Part shown: piece by piece, positions 1 through 7,961 of the stretch
Position numbering within the stretch: position 1 is the first letter of the stretch
How the letters are laid out: each line of letters starts with the position of its first letter
Source: Bog-473 sp963809715
GTDB lineage: Bacteria > Actinomycetota > Acidimicrobiia > Acidimicrobiales > RAAP-2
Length of the DNA: 64,000 nt
Reading direction: 5' to 3'
Assembly: GCA_963809715.1 (NCBI GenBank)
Contig: CAWEKO010000006.1
Span: forward strand, 434,001-498,000
Notes under the pieces: generated by a model
Seen by the model: only the letters and a program-made list of their open reading frames with translations
What the model was told of the DNA's origin: nothing
Databases searched by the model: none
Program-made: the position numbers and the translations under genes

Positions 1-654
1 CTGGGGTCACGCTGTGTCGAGATCGGCCGGCGTTACAACAAGTCGATCACCGTGGTGGCCTCGGTCGGGGGCTTCGTGCCCAAGGCCCACACACCGTTCC
101 AGTGGTTCGGCCAGGACACGGTGGCCGAGCTCGAGCGCAAAGTGGCACTGCTGCGCGCCCAGGCCAAGCGCACCCGGGGCCTGACCATCCGCTGGCACGA
201 GCCGGCGGCCTCGGTGGCCGAGGGCCTGGCCAGCCGGGGCGACCGCCGCATGGGTGCGGTCATCGAGCGGGTCTGGCGGGCCGGCGGCACCTTCCAGGAG
301 TGGTCGGAGCGCTTCGACCTCGGCCTGTGGGAGGAGGCCCTGGCGGCCGAGGGGCTCAGCGTCGAGGAGGTCTGCCACCGGGACCGCGGCGGCGACGAGG
401 CTCTGCCCTGGGACCACATCTCGGCCGGCCTGCACCGGGACTTCCTCTGGGGCGACTGGCAGGACGCCCTGGCCGAGGCCGCGGTGGAGGACTGCCGCTG
501 GACCCCCTGCTACGACTGCGGCGCCTGTACCGACGTCGGCCTCGAGCACGTGGTGGCCTCCCCCGTCCCGCCGGCGGGCGGGAGCCAGGGGACCGGCCAG
601 GACCTGCGCCAGGGTGACCGGATCCCGGTGCGCCTCATCACCCGTGCCTCCTGA
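1..654 (+). CDS. Radical SAM protein of the TIGR03960 type, C-terminal part (5' end outside window)
   Basis: The reading frame is open from base 1 and stops with TGA at 652-654, so only the last 217 residues are visible. The fragment starts inside the radical-SAM barrel: VGGFVPKAHTPFQW (from about residue 22) is the conserved late-barrel motif of the B12-binding-domain radical SAM family that is encoded beside TIGR03936 proteins. The Cys-rich tail CRWTPCYDCGACTD near residue 167 is also typical. The [4Fe-4S] CxxxCxxC motif would lie upstream of the window. The next gene overlaps its 3' end by 11 bp, which suggests translational coupling. The exact reaction of this family is not established; a link to RNA or translation is inferred from its constant position beside rne/rplU/rpmA. 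Confidence 0.85.
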   Translation: MGSRCVEIGRRYNKSITVVASVGGFVPKAHTPFQWFGQDTVAELERKVALLRAQAKRTRGLTIRWHEPAASVAEGLASRGDRRMGAVIERVWRAGGTFQEWSERFDLGLWEEALAAEGLSVEEVCHRDRGGDEALPWDHISAGLHRDFLWGDWQDALAEAAVEDCRWTPCYDCGACTDVGLEHVVASPVPPAGGSQGTGQDLRQGDRIPVRLITRAS

Positions 655-1462
655 CCAGGGGACCGACCCGGTTCAGCGACGCCTCCGCCTGCGCTTCGCC
701 AAGGCGGGAAAGGTCCGCTTCACCAGCCATCGCGACGTGGCCCGGCTCTGGGAGCGGGCCTTGCGCCGCAGCCGCCTGCCCCTGTCCTATTCCCAAGGGT
801 TCGTACCCCACCCCCTGGTCAGTTTCGGGCTCGCCCTCCCGACCGGCTGCGAGTCGCTGGGCGAGTACCTCGACGTGCGCCTGGGGGCGGCCCTACCTGG
901 GGAGACGCCGGTCGAGGGCTTGCCCGAGGCGCTGAGCGCCCTCCTGCCCGCAGGGATCGAGGTCCACGCGGCCGCCCTGGTCGGTGATACGGAGGGCTCG
1001 CTCCAGCAGGAGGTAGCATCGTGTGATTGGGAGTTGGAGGTGTCCGGGGTGAGCAGTGAGGAAATGAGGCAGCGAGCCGAGATGGTGCTCGCGGCCACGG
1101 TCCTCACCATCAGCCGGGAACGGAAGGGTCGTCCGGTGGACGACGATGTCCGACCGGCGATCCGGACGCTCTCCGTCGACGACTCCGATGGTCATCTCCG
1201 GGCGGAGCTGGCCACGCATCCGCGTGGTATCCGCCCGATCGACCTCTTGGCCGCCCTGGGTGCCGACCTGGTGCTCGAGCGTGCCTGCAGAACGCATCAA
1301 TGGATCGAGCGCGACGGTGCACGCTTCGAGCCGCTCCAGGTGAGCGGGCTCGCGAGCGGCATCGCGGCCGCACAGAACGCAAGGAGGGCTCTCCCTCATG
1401 TCCGAGCCGGAAGTCAGACAGACCCCGCCGGGTCCAGCCGAGGAGGCGGGCACCAGCCCTAG
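644..1462 (+). CDS. TIGR03936 family radical-SAM-linked protein (DUF2344)
   Basis: A 272-residue protein. The start is GTG 644, which overlaps the stop of the preceding radical SAM gene and is followed directly by the family's N-terminal signature RLRLRFAKAGKVRFTSHRD. The conserved SYSQGFVPHPLVSFGLALP segment lies near residue 50. DUF2344 proteins occur either fused to or next to the TIGR03960 radical SAM protein, as here, so the two probably form one enzyme system of unknown reaction. Its last 65 bp overlap the start of the RNase E/G gene in another frame, which is long for an overlap; the C-terminal 20 or so residues (RAGSQTDPAGSSRGGG) are low-complexity and may be dispensable. Confidence 0.85.
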   Translation: MPPDQGTDPVQRRLRLRFAKAGKVRFTSHRDVARLWERALRRSRLPLSYSQGFVPHPLVSFGLALPTGCESLGEYLDVRLGAALPGETPVEGLPEALSALLPAGIEVHAAALVGDTEGSLQQEVASCDWELEVSGVSSEEMRQRAEMVLAATVLTISRERKGRPVDDDVRPAIRTLSVDDSDGHLRAELATHPRGIRPIDLLAALGADLVLERACRTHQWIERDGARFEPLQVSGLASGIAAAQNARRALPHVRAGSQTDPAGSSRGGGHQP

Positions 1463-3017
1463 TCCGCCGGCCGGGCCCCGCCAGGCATCCCAGCGCAAGC
1501 CCAAGATCGGTGACACGCGGCCCGCGCCGGCGGTGCCGCCACCGGGTCCTCCGCAGCGCCGGTCCGCGCCGGATGCGCCGCCGGCTCCGGTGGCCGCCAT
1601 GGAGCGGTCGGGGACCACCGCGACGAAGGAGCCCGTCACCGAGGTGGTCAAGCCCGCAGGGCCGGACCGGGGCGAAGCCGGGGGCGGGGCCAAGCGCTCG
1701 CGCGGACGCCGGCGCTCGGGGGCGCGGGACCGCCGCACCAAGCAGGTCGGCCGCTACCTGGTCTGCGTGCACGTCCAGCCCCAGATGACCCAGATCGCCA
1801 TGCTCGAGGGGCGCTCGCTGGTCGAGCACTACGTGTCGCGGGCGGCCGACGACACGACCCAGATCGACGGGAACGTCTACCGGGGCCGGGTGCAGAACGT
1901 GCTTCCGGGCATGGAGGCGGCCTTCGTCGACATCGGGATCCCGAAGAACGCCGTGCTGTACCGGGGCGACGTGCGCTACGACAAGGACGACATCGAGGGC
2001 GGGGCGTCCTCCCAGCCCCGGATCGAGGACGTGCTCAAGGCGGGACAGACCATCTTGTGCCAGGTCACCAAGAACCCGATCGGGGCCAAGGGCGCCCGCC
2101 TGACCCAGGAGGTGTCCCTCCCCGGGCGCTTCGCCGTGCTGGTGCCCGACTCGAGCGCCTTCGGGATCTCCAAGCGGCTGGGTGACACCGAACGGCGCCG
2201 ACTGCGCCGCATCATCGACGAGGTGAAGCCGGCCGGCCACGGCATGATCGTGCGCACGGCCGCCGAGGGGGTCTCGGCCGACGAGCTCCAGCGCGACGTC
2301 ACCTCCCTGCTCGGCCAGTGGAACACCATCGAGGCCGAGGCCAAGAAGTCGGACGCGCCGGGCTTGCTGTACCGGGAGCCCGAGCTGGCCGTGCGCATCC
2401 TGCGTGAGGAGCTCAACGGTGAGTACCGCGGGGTGGTCATCGACGACCGGGCGCTCTTCGAGCAGGTGCGCAGCTACGTCCAGGCCGTGAGCCCCGAGCT
2501 GGCCGACCGGGTCGAGTACTACGACACCGAGGCCGAGGGCCTGCCCATCTTCGAGCGCTACCACGTGCACGAGCAGCTGCACAAGGCGCTGGACCGCAAG
2601 GTCTGGCTTCCCTCGGGGGGCTCGCTCATCATCGAGCGGACCGAGGCTCTCACGGTGATCGACGTCAACACGGGCAAGAACGTGGGCAAGACCAATCTGG
2701 AGGAGACGGTCTTCCGCAACAACCTGGAGGCCGCCGAGGAGGTGGCCCACCAGCTCCGGTTGCGGGACATCGGCGGCATCATCGTGATCGACTTCATCGA
2801 CATGGAGGTGCGCGAGAACCGGGATCGGGTGGCCGCCGCCCTGCGCGATGCGCTGTCCCGGGACAAGACCCGCACCCAGGTCTTCGACATCTCGGAGCTG
2901 GGCCTGGTCGAGATGACCCGAAAGCGCATCTCCGAGGGCCTGCTCGAGACCCTCTCGACCGAATGCACCGTCTGCGGAGGCCGGGGCGTGACCCTCGACG
3001 ACTCCGTTCTGCGCTAG
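1398..3017 (+). CDS. rne: Ribonuclease E/G family endoribonuclease
   Basis: A 539-residue protein starting at ATG 1398 behind a strong Shine-Dalgarno AAGGAGG (1380-1386). Residues 1-115 are Pro/Ala/Arg-rich and look disordered. The catalytic core starts at GRYLVCVHVQ, with the S1 domain around NVYRGRVQNVLPGMEAAFVD. The two metal-binding aspartates are seen in LTVIDVNTGKN (D422) and IVIDFIDM (D465). The Zn-link cysteines are in CTVCGG (C523, C526). The protein ends soon after the Zn-link, so it lacks the long C-terminal scaffold of E. coli RNase E and has its extension at the N-terminus, as in many actinobacteria. Role: endonucleolytic mRNA decay and rRNA/tRNA processing. It precedes rplU-rpmA, a conserved arrangement. 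Confidence 0.95.
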   Translation: MSEPEVRQTPPGPAEEAGTSPSPPAGPRQASQRKPKIGDTRPAPAVPPPGPPQRRSAPDAPPAPVAAMERSGTTATKEPVTEVVKPAGPDRGEAGGGAKRSRGRRRSGARDRRTKQVGRYLVCVHVQPQMTQIAMLEGRSLVEHYVSRAADDTTQIDGNVYRGRVQNVLPGMEAAFVDIGIPKNAVLYRGDVRYDKDDIEGGASSQPRIEDVLKAGQTILCQVTKNPIGAKGARLTQEVSLPGRFAVLVPDSSAFGISKRLGDTERRRLRRIIDEVKPAGHGMIVRTAAEGVSADELQRDVTSLLGQWNTIEAEAKKSDAPGLLYREPELAVRILREELNGEYRGVVIDDRALFEQVRSYVQAVSPELADRVEYYDTEAEGLPIFERYHVHEQLHKALDRKVWLPSGGSLIIERTEALTVIDVNTGKNVGKTNLEETVFRNNLEAAEEVAHQLRLRDIGGIIVIDFIDMEVRENRDRVAAALRDALSRDKTRTQVFDISELGLVEMTRKRISEGLLETLSTECTVCGGRGVTLDDSVLR

Positions 3018-3020
3018 CAT
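3015..3020 (+). promoter_or_regulatory. Candidate -10 box of rplU
   Basis: TAGCAT overlaps the TAG stop of the RNase E/G gene and lies 9 nt before the rplU ATG. No Shine-Dalgarno is visible between them, so rplU may be read from a leaderless transcript. Confidence 0.4.
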
Positions 3021-3029
3021 CTCGCCCTT

Positions 3030-3344
3030 ATGTACGCCGTCATCAGGTCCGGAGGAAAGCAGGAGCGCGTGGCCGAGGGCCAGCGCGTCCGGGTGGAGTT
3101 GCTGGGCCAGCCCGTCGGTGCCGAGGTGGCGCTGGAGCCGGTCCTGGTGGTCGACGGCGAGCGGGTCCTGGCCACGCCCGAGCAGCTGGCGGGCGTGTCG
3201 GTGACCGGCAAGGTCGTGGGCGAGGAGAAGGGCCCGAAGATCAACGCCATGACCTACAAGTCGAAGTCGAACCAGAAGCGGCGCTGGGGCCACCGCCAGC
3301 ACTACGCCACGCTCGAGATCACCGCCATCACGGCGGCCGGGTAG
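3030..3344 (+). CDS. rplU: 50S ribosomal protein L21
   Basis: A 104-residue protein, the usual L21 length. It begins MYAVIRSGGKQERVAEGQ and carries the family's KGPKINAMTYKSKSNQKRRWGHRQ region near residues 70-93, which binds 23S rRNA with the help of L20. The start is ATG 3030, 12 bp after the RNase E/G stop. rpmA follows after 25 bp, the conserved rplU-rpmA pair. There is no long leader before it. Confidence 0.97.
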   Translation: MYAVIRSGGKQERVAEGQRVRVELLGQPVGAEVALEPVLVVDGERVLATPEQLAGVSVTGKVVGEEKGPKINAMTYKSKSNQKRRWGHRQHYATLEITAITAAG

Positions 3345-3369
3345 TCGAGTCGAGTCCGAGGAGTCCGAT

Positions 3370-3621
3370 ATGTCAAAGACCAAGGGTGGTGGTTCCACTC
3401 GCAACGGCCGCGACTCGAACGCGCAGCGTCTGGGCGTGAAGGAGTTCGCCGGAACCGAGGTGACCGCGGGCTCCATCCTGGTGCGCCAGCGGGGCACGAA
3501 GTTCTTCCCCGGGGCCAACGTGGGCCGCGGCGGCGATGACACGCTGTTTGCCAAAGCAGACGGCGTGGTGAAGTTCGGCGAGCGGCGCGGCCGCAAGCAC
3601 ATCAGCATCGTCACCGACTAG
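3370..3621 (+). CDS. rpmA: 50S ribosomal protein L27
   Basis: An 83-residue protein with a GAGGAG Shine-Dalgarno upstream of ATG 3370. The start MSKTKGGGSTRNGRDSNAQR is the classical L27 N-terminus that reaches toward the peptidyl-transferase centre; it has no firmicute-type cleavable N-terminal extension. RQRGTKFFPGANVGRGGDDT (about residues 39-58) is the conserved core. In many genomes obgE follows rpmA directly; here about 5.6 kb of other genes separates them. Confidence 0.97.
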   Translation: MSKTKGGGSTRNGRDSNAQRLGVKEFAGTEVTAGSILVRQRGTKFFPGANVGRGGDDTLFAKADGVVKFGERRGRKHISIVTD

Positions 3622-3650
3622 CGCGCCGGGCCGGCGCCCGGTCGTTCGTG

Positions 3651-4136
3651 ATGCGTCGTCCCTCCTTCTGGCAGCTCTTCCTCGGCGCGCTCGTCCTCCT
3701 GGCGGGCGGCGTGCTCTTCGGCCGCTACGCGGTGCCCAGCTCGTCGACCTCTTCGGGTTCGTCGCTCTCGTCCCTGCCGCGGGTGTACTCGTTCGGTTGT
3801 GCCGGTGAGGCGCCCCCGACCATCGACCCGGCTTCCATCCCGGTCGCCTGTGCCGACGGCAGCGCGGTGCTCACCCACCTGACCTGGAGCTCGTGGACCG
3901 GCTCGCAGGCGTCGGGCCGCGGCACGCTCGAGCTGAACAACTGCACGCCCAACTGCGCCAACGGGACCTTTTCGCCCTATGCCGCCACCGTCACCCTGAC
4001 CGATCCCATGGCCTCGCGGACCCAGGGCGAGGTCTTCGCCGTGATGGCGGTCAGTGCGCCCGACGGGAAAGGTGGGGCGCTCAAGGTGACACGGGTGCGG
4101 GTGTACTCGCGGAGCTGCAATCTGACCGACTGCTGA
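3651..4136 (+). CDS. Membrane-anchored or secreted protein of unknown function
   Basis: A 161-residue protein if ATG 3651 is used; GTG 3648 directly before it is an equally possible start. The N-terminus is a short basic stretch followed by a hydrophobic segment (FWQLFLGALVLLAGGVLF, about residues 5-22), consistent with a signal anchor or uncleaved signal peptide. A Ser/Thr-rich linker follows. The rest has six cysteines (CAGE, PVACAD, NNCTPNCANG, SRSCNLTDC), suggesting disulfides in an extracytoplasmic domain. I do not recognise the family. It follows rpmA by 29 bp on the same strand and ends 10 bp before the convergent VOC gene. Confidence 0.6.
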   Translation: MRRPSFWQLFLGALVLLAGGVLFGRYAVPSSSTSSGSSLSSLPRVYSFGCAGEAPPTIDPASIPVACADGSAVLTHLTWSSWTGSQASGRGTLELNNCTPNCANGTFSPYAATVTLTDPMASRTQGEVFAVMAVSAPDGKGGALKVTRVRVYSRSCNLTDC

Positions 4137-4146
4137 GCAGTTCGTG

Positions 4147-4527
4147 CTAAGGCCGCTGATGCAGTTCGATCGCGTTCCCCCACGGGTCGCTGCAGAAGGC
4201 TTGCTTTCGTCCGGTCGTGCCCACGTCGACCGGATCGGTGACCTCGAGTCCCCGGGCCCGCAGCTCGGCGACCGCAGCCTCGACGTCGTCGTAGACCAGC
4301 GCAAAGTGCTGGCCCATATTGGGTGGTGGCGCCAGTTCGATGAGGTGCACCTGTTGCCCGTTCGCCGTGTCGAGCCACGCCCCGGCGAAACCGAAGTCGG
4401 GTCGGGTGAAGTTCTGCACCAGGCCCAGCGTCTCGGTGTAGAAGGCGATCGCCCCGGGCACGTCGGGGACGTTGAGGGCGACGTGGTCGACGCCGGCAGG
4501 GGCAACCGGGCTGCTCACGAAAGGCAT
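4147..4527 (-). CDS. VOC superfamily (glyoxalase/bleomycin resistance-like) protein
   Basis: A 126-residue protein with the start at ATG 4527 (MPFVSSPVAPAGVDHVALNV). The fold is the paired beta-alpha-beta-beta-beta VOC module: a metal-ligand His in GVDHVALNVPDV near the N-terminus, HLIELAPPP in the middle and a C-terminal FCSDPWGNAIELHQ with the usual Glu ligand. It most resembles small methylmalonyl-CoA epimerase/lactoylglutathione lyase-like proteins, but the substrate cannot be read from the sequence. Its start overlaps the stop of the purine nucleoside phosphorylase gene by 13 bp, so the two are probably co-translated. Confidence 0.8.
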   Translation of the reverse strand: MPFVSSPVAPAGVDHVALNVPDVPGAIAFYTETLGLVQNFTRPDFGFAGAWLDTANGQQVHLIELAPPPNMGQHFALVYDDVEAAVAELRARGLEVTDPVDVGTTGRKQAFCSDPWGNAIELHQRP

Positions 4528-5327
4528 CCTACGACGTGACGCACGATGTCTGCGATGGCCGCCGTGGCAGCGGCACCCACGTGGTGGATCTCCGCGATGG
4601 CCGTCGGGGCGGTGGCGGTGGCGGCGGCGTTCGTGACCAGGGCCAGTCCGAGGACCTCGGCCCCGGCATGGCGGGCCGCGATGGTCTCGAGGGCCATGGA
4701 CATGCCCACCACGTCGGCCCCCAGGGTGCGCAGGGCGGTGACCTCTGCCGGCGTCTCGAGCTGGGGGCCCGGCACGTGGGCGTAGACGCCGGCCTCGGCG
4801 GCGAGGATCTGATCGGCCGGCGGTGGGGTGGCGAGCGCGAACGCTCGCAGGTGGGGCGCGTAGGCGTCGACCATGTCGATGCAGGCCGGCCCCACCAATG
4901 GGCTGCGGCCGGTCAGGTTGAGGTGATCCTCCACCACCATGACCGTGCCGGGGGTGAGGTCGGGCCGGATCCCGCCCACGGCGGTCGTGAGGATGACGGT
5001 GCGGGCACCGGTGGCCAGACCCGTGCGGATCGGGTGGACCACGTCGATCGGGTCGAGCCCCTCGTAGAGATGGCTGCGGCCCCCGAGGACCAGCACCCGT
5101 CGGCCGCTCAGAGAAGCCGACCAGGCCAGGGCCCGATGCCCGCTCGCGCTGTGCGCCGGCCAGAAGGGCAGGGTGTCGAGGGAATGGGCGTCCTCCCCGC
5201 CGGCCAGCAGCTCGCCCGTATGGGACAGCCCACTCCCCAGGACGACCAGCACCTCGTGGTGGTCGACCCCGAGCCGGCGGCCCAGCTCGGAGGCGCTGCG
5301 GGCCGCCCGGTCGGCAGCATCGTCCAT
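4515..5327 (-). CDS. punA: Purine-nucleoside phosphorylase
   Basis: A 270-residue protein starting at ATG 5327 (MDDAADRAARSASELGRR). It cleaves purine nucleosides with phosphate in salvage. Motifs of the trimeric PNP-I family: VVLGSGLSHTGELL (phosphate loop, near residue 30), GGRSHLYEGLDP, TTAVGGIRPDLTPG, EDHLNLTGRSPL, the GVYAHVPGPQLETPAE segment and the catalytic-site region LVTNAAA. A TACCAT box ends 6 nt before the start codon, fitting a leaderless transcript. An ORF start further upstream is possible, but its added residues do not match the family. A downstream gene on the other strand (7958-9259) also acts on purine metabolites. Confidence 0.92.
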   Translation of the reverse strand: MDDAADRAARSASELGRRLGVDHHEVLVVLGSGLSHTGELLAGGEDAHSLDTLPFWPAHSASGHRALAWSASLSGRRVLVLGGRSHLYEGLDPIDVVHPIRTGLATGARTVILTTAVGGIRPDLTPGTVMVVEDHLNLTGRSPLVGPACIDMVDAYAPHLRAFALATPPPADQILAAEAGVYAHVPGPQLETPAEVTALRTLGADVVGMSMALETIAARHAGAEVLGLALVTNAAATATAPTAIAEIHHVGAAATAAIADIVRHVVGCLS

Positions 5328-5377
5328 GGGTCGATGGTAGAGGGTGGCCCGGCGTCCGCCGCGTAACATCAACCGGG
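5328..5377. promoter_or_regulatory. Divergent promoter region between punA and the amine oxidase gene
   Basis: Only 50 bp separate the two start codons. On the minus strand TACCAT (5339 to 5334) lies 6 nt before the punA ATG. On the plus strand TAACAT (5364-5369) lies 8 nt before the amine oxidase ATG. Both would give leaderless or nearly leaderless mRNAs. No convincing -35 elements or operator palindrome were seen. Confidence 0.45.
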
Positions 5378-7294
5378 ATGGCCCCTCTCACCTCTCCTCA
5401 TCCCCTGTCCCCGCTGACCGCAGACGAGATCAGCGCCGCCCGCGAGCTGGTGCAGGCCAAATCGACCAATCCCGAAGCCGTGCGCTTCGCCTACCTCGGT
5501 CTGTGTGAACCCTCGAAGGAGGCGGTGCGCGCCGCCGATGCGGGCGAACCCTTCAGCGAGGACCGCCGGGTCCGGATGCACCTGCTCGAGGGCCCGGCGG
5601 CCGACGTGACCGAGACGGTCGTTTCGTTGACGAGGGGAGAAATCGACCGCTGGGAGGTCGTGCGTGGCATGCGGCCTGCACTGCAGATCGAGGAGTCGAT
5701 CCTGGTTCTCGCCGCGCTGCACGAAAGCGACGAGTGGAATGCGGCCCTCGACCGGCGCGGCATCGTCGACCGCTCCCTCGTGCAGATCGATCCCTGGCCG
5801 GCCGGCACGTTCGGCCTGGCCCACGAGGAGAACCGTCGCATCTCGCGCTGCCTGGCCTACCTGCGCGAGTCGAAGGAGGACAACGGCTACGCCCGGCCCC
5901 TCGAGGGACTCATGGCCTACGTCGACATGGGGCGTGGCGAGGTGCTCGAGGTCGTCGATCTCGGTGTCGTTCCCCTCCCACCCAAGTCGGGCAGCTACTA
6001 CCCCGAGGACAACGGACCGCTCCGAACCGACCTCAAACCTCTCGAGATCATCCAGCCGGAAGGACCGAGCTTCGAGGTGGAGGGCAACCTGGTCCGCTGG
6101 CAGAAGTGGACGATGCGGGTGGGCATGGACCCGTTCGAAGGCCTGGTGCTCTGGCGCGTCGGCTACGAGGACGGCGGGCACGTGCGCCCGGTGCTCTACC
6201 GGGCCTCCGTGAGTGAGATGGTGGTGCCCTACGGGCACCCGAGCCCGATGCACGCGTGGAAGAGCGCCTTCGACGCGGGGGAATGGGGATTGGGCCGCAT
6301 GGCCAACTCGCTCACCCTCGGCTGTGACTGCCTGGGGGAGATCCACTACTTCGACGACGTGTGGGCCGACGAGCGGGGCCGAGCGCACACGCGCAAGAAC
6401 GCCATCTGCATGCACGAAGAGGACTACGGCATCCTGTGGAAGCACGCCGACCTGGTATCGGGGCGCACGGAGGTGCGTCGGTCGCGCCGGCTGGTCGTCA
6501 GCTCCATTGCCACCGTCGGCAACTATGAGTACGGCTTCTACTGGTACTTCTACCTCGACGGCTCCCTGCAGCTCGAGGTCAAGCTCAGCGGGATCATGTC
6601 GACCATGGCGGTGGCGAACGGGGACCCCGGTCCTCACGCACGCATGATCGCCCCGGGCCTGGCCGCCCCTTACCACCAGCACCTGTTCAACGTCCGTCTC
6701 GACGTGGAGGTGGACGGTCCGGACAACGCCGTCTACGAAGTGGACGCCGTCGGAGCCGGCCCACCGGGTACCGAGGGGAACCCGTGGGGCAACGTCTTCG
6801 GCACGACGACGACGCTGCTCGAGACCGAGCTGGCCGCCCGGCGCGACGTGGACCCGTCGCGCAGCCGGAGCTGGCGCATCGCCAACCGCTCCGCCCATAA
6901 CGGGCTCGGGGAACCGACGGCCTACAAGCTGCTGCCCACGTCGACGCCGACGCTCCTGGCCCACCCGGAGTCGAGCGTGAGCAAGCGGGCTACGTTCGCC
7001 ACCCACAACCTCTGGGTGACGCCATTCGACAAGGACGAGCGGCGGGCGGCGGGGGACTATCCCAACCAGCACGCGGGCGGGGACGGCCTGCCCGCGTGGA
7101 CGGCTCGAGATCGGAGCCTGGTCGACACCGATGTCGTGCTCTGGCACACCTTCGGCGTCACCCACGTGCCCCGCCCGGAAGACTGGCCCGTCATGCCGGT
7201 CGAATACACCGGCTTCACGCTGATCCCCTTCGGTTTCTTCGACCGCAACCCGGCGCTCGACGTCCCACCGAGCGCAGCGCATTGCCATGACTGA
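5378..7294 (+). CDS. Copper-containing primary amine oxidase
   Basis: A 638-residue protein, the usual length for a bacterial copper amine oxidase, starting at ATG 5378. It oxidises primary amines to aldehydes with release of ammonia and peroxide. The topaquinone tyrosine is Y383 in TVGNYEYGFYW (consensus T-x-x-N-Y-D/E-Y). The copper ligands are H433 and H435 in YHQHLF and H596 in VTHVPRPEDWPVMP. The NSLTLGCDCLGEIHYFD stretch is the usual segment after the catalytic aspartate. No signal peptide is visible, so it is probably cytoplasmic, as in Arthrobacter-type enzymes. Its end overlaps the next gene, a metal-dependent regulator, by 8 bp. Confidence 0.95.
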   Translation: MAPLTSPHPLSPLTADEISAARELVQAKSTNPEAVRFAYLGLCEPSKEAVRAADAGEPFSEDRRVRMHLLEGPAADVTETVVSLTRGEIDRWEVVRGMRPALQIEESILVLAALHESDEWNAALDRRGIVDRSLVQIDPWPAGTFGLAHEENRRISRCLAYLRESKEDNGYARPLEGLMAYVDMGRGEVLEVVDLGVVPLPPKSGSYYPEDNGPLRTDLKPLEIIQPEGPSFEVEGNLVRWQKWTMRVGMDPFEGLVLWRVGYEDGGHVRPVLYRASVSEMVVPYGHPSPMHAWKSAFDAGEWGLGRMANSLTLGCDCLGEIHYFDDVWADERGRAHTRKNAICMHEEDYGILWKHADLVSGRTEVRRSRRLVVSSIATVGNYEYGFYWYFYLDGSLQLEVKLSGIMSTMAVANGDPGPHARMIAPGLAAPYHQHLFNVRLDVEVDGPDNAVYEVDAVGAGPPGTEGNPWGNVFGTTTTLLETELAARRDVDPSRSRSWRIANRSAHNGLGEPTAYKLLPTSTPTLLAHPESSVSKRATFATHNLWVTPFDKDERRAAGDYPNQHAGGDGLPAWTARDRSLVDTDVVLWHTFGVTHVPRPEDWPVMPVEYTGFTLIPFGFFDRNPALDVPPSAAHCHD

Positions 7295-7961
7295 ACCCCA
7301 GGAGTATCACCCACCCGTCGAGGAGTACCTCGAGACGATGCTCGGGCTCGACGAGGAGGGGGTCCCGGTGATCCAGGCCCGCATCGCCGAGCGCCTGGGC
7401 CGCTCCGCCCCTTCGGTCTCCGAGATGCTCGACCGCCTCCGGGAAGAGGGGTACGTCGACCGGGAGGGGCGCCGGCTGTCCTTGACCCCCAGCGGACGGG
7501 CCCTGGCCGAAAAGGTGGTGCGCAAGCACCGGTTGGCCGAGCGGCTGCTGGTGGACGTCATCGGCCTCGAGTGGCACAAGGTGCACCGAGAGGCCGGGCG
7601 TTGGGAGCACGTGATCTCCGACGACGTCGAAGCGCGCCTGGTCGAGCTCCTCGGTGACCCGGCCACCTGTCCGCACGGCAACCCCATCCCCGGCTCGCAC
7701 TCGCCCAGCCCCACGGTGGCCACCCGGCCCCTGGCCGAGGTGGACGAAGGCGAGGAGGTGCGCCTGCTCCGGGTGAGCGAGGAGGTGGAGCTCAACTTGG
7801 GCACGCTCACCCTTCTCGACGAGGGCGGTTTCATTCCCGGCGTGGTGGCCCGGGTCGGTGGGCGCGACGTCGAGGGCAACATCGAAGTGACGGCCGAGGG
7901 TGGGAGGTCCATCCACGTCCCCGCCGCGGTGTCCGACCGGTTGTTCGTCGGGTCGCCGTGA
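7287..7961 (+). CDS. DtxR/IdeR-family metal-dependent transcriptional regulator
   Basis: A 224-residue protein. The winged helix is seen in the first 70 residues (RIAERLGRSAPSVSEMLDRL is the recognition region). The dimerisation and metal-binding domain follows, with KHRLAERLLVD and GRWEHVISDDVE carrying the usual His and Glu ligands, then a C-terminal SH3/FeoA-like domain. The domain order and length match IdeR/MntR homologues, which repress metal uptake when bound to Fe or Mn; which metal acts here cannot be told. The gene overlaps the copper amine oxidase by 8 bp and the amidohydrolase by 4 bp, so it is made from a shared transcript. Confidence 0.92.
   Translation: MTEPQEYHPPVEEYLETMLGLDEEGVPVIQARIAERLGRSAPSVSEMLDRLREEGYVDREGRRLSLTPSGRALAEKVVRKHRLAERLLVDVIGLEWHKVHREAGRWEHVISDDVEARLVELLGDPATCPHGNPIPGSHSPSPTVATRPLAEVDEGEEVRLLRVSEEVELNLGTLTLLDEGGFIPGVVARVGGRDVEGNIEVTAEGGRSIHVPAAVSDRLFVGSP

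Noticed and set aside
1110..3614. Minus-strand ORF of 834 codons antisense to the RNase E/G, rplU and rpmA genes
   Set aside because: It is a shadow of strong plus-strand genes in high-GC DNA; its product is Arg/His/Gly-rich with no family features.
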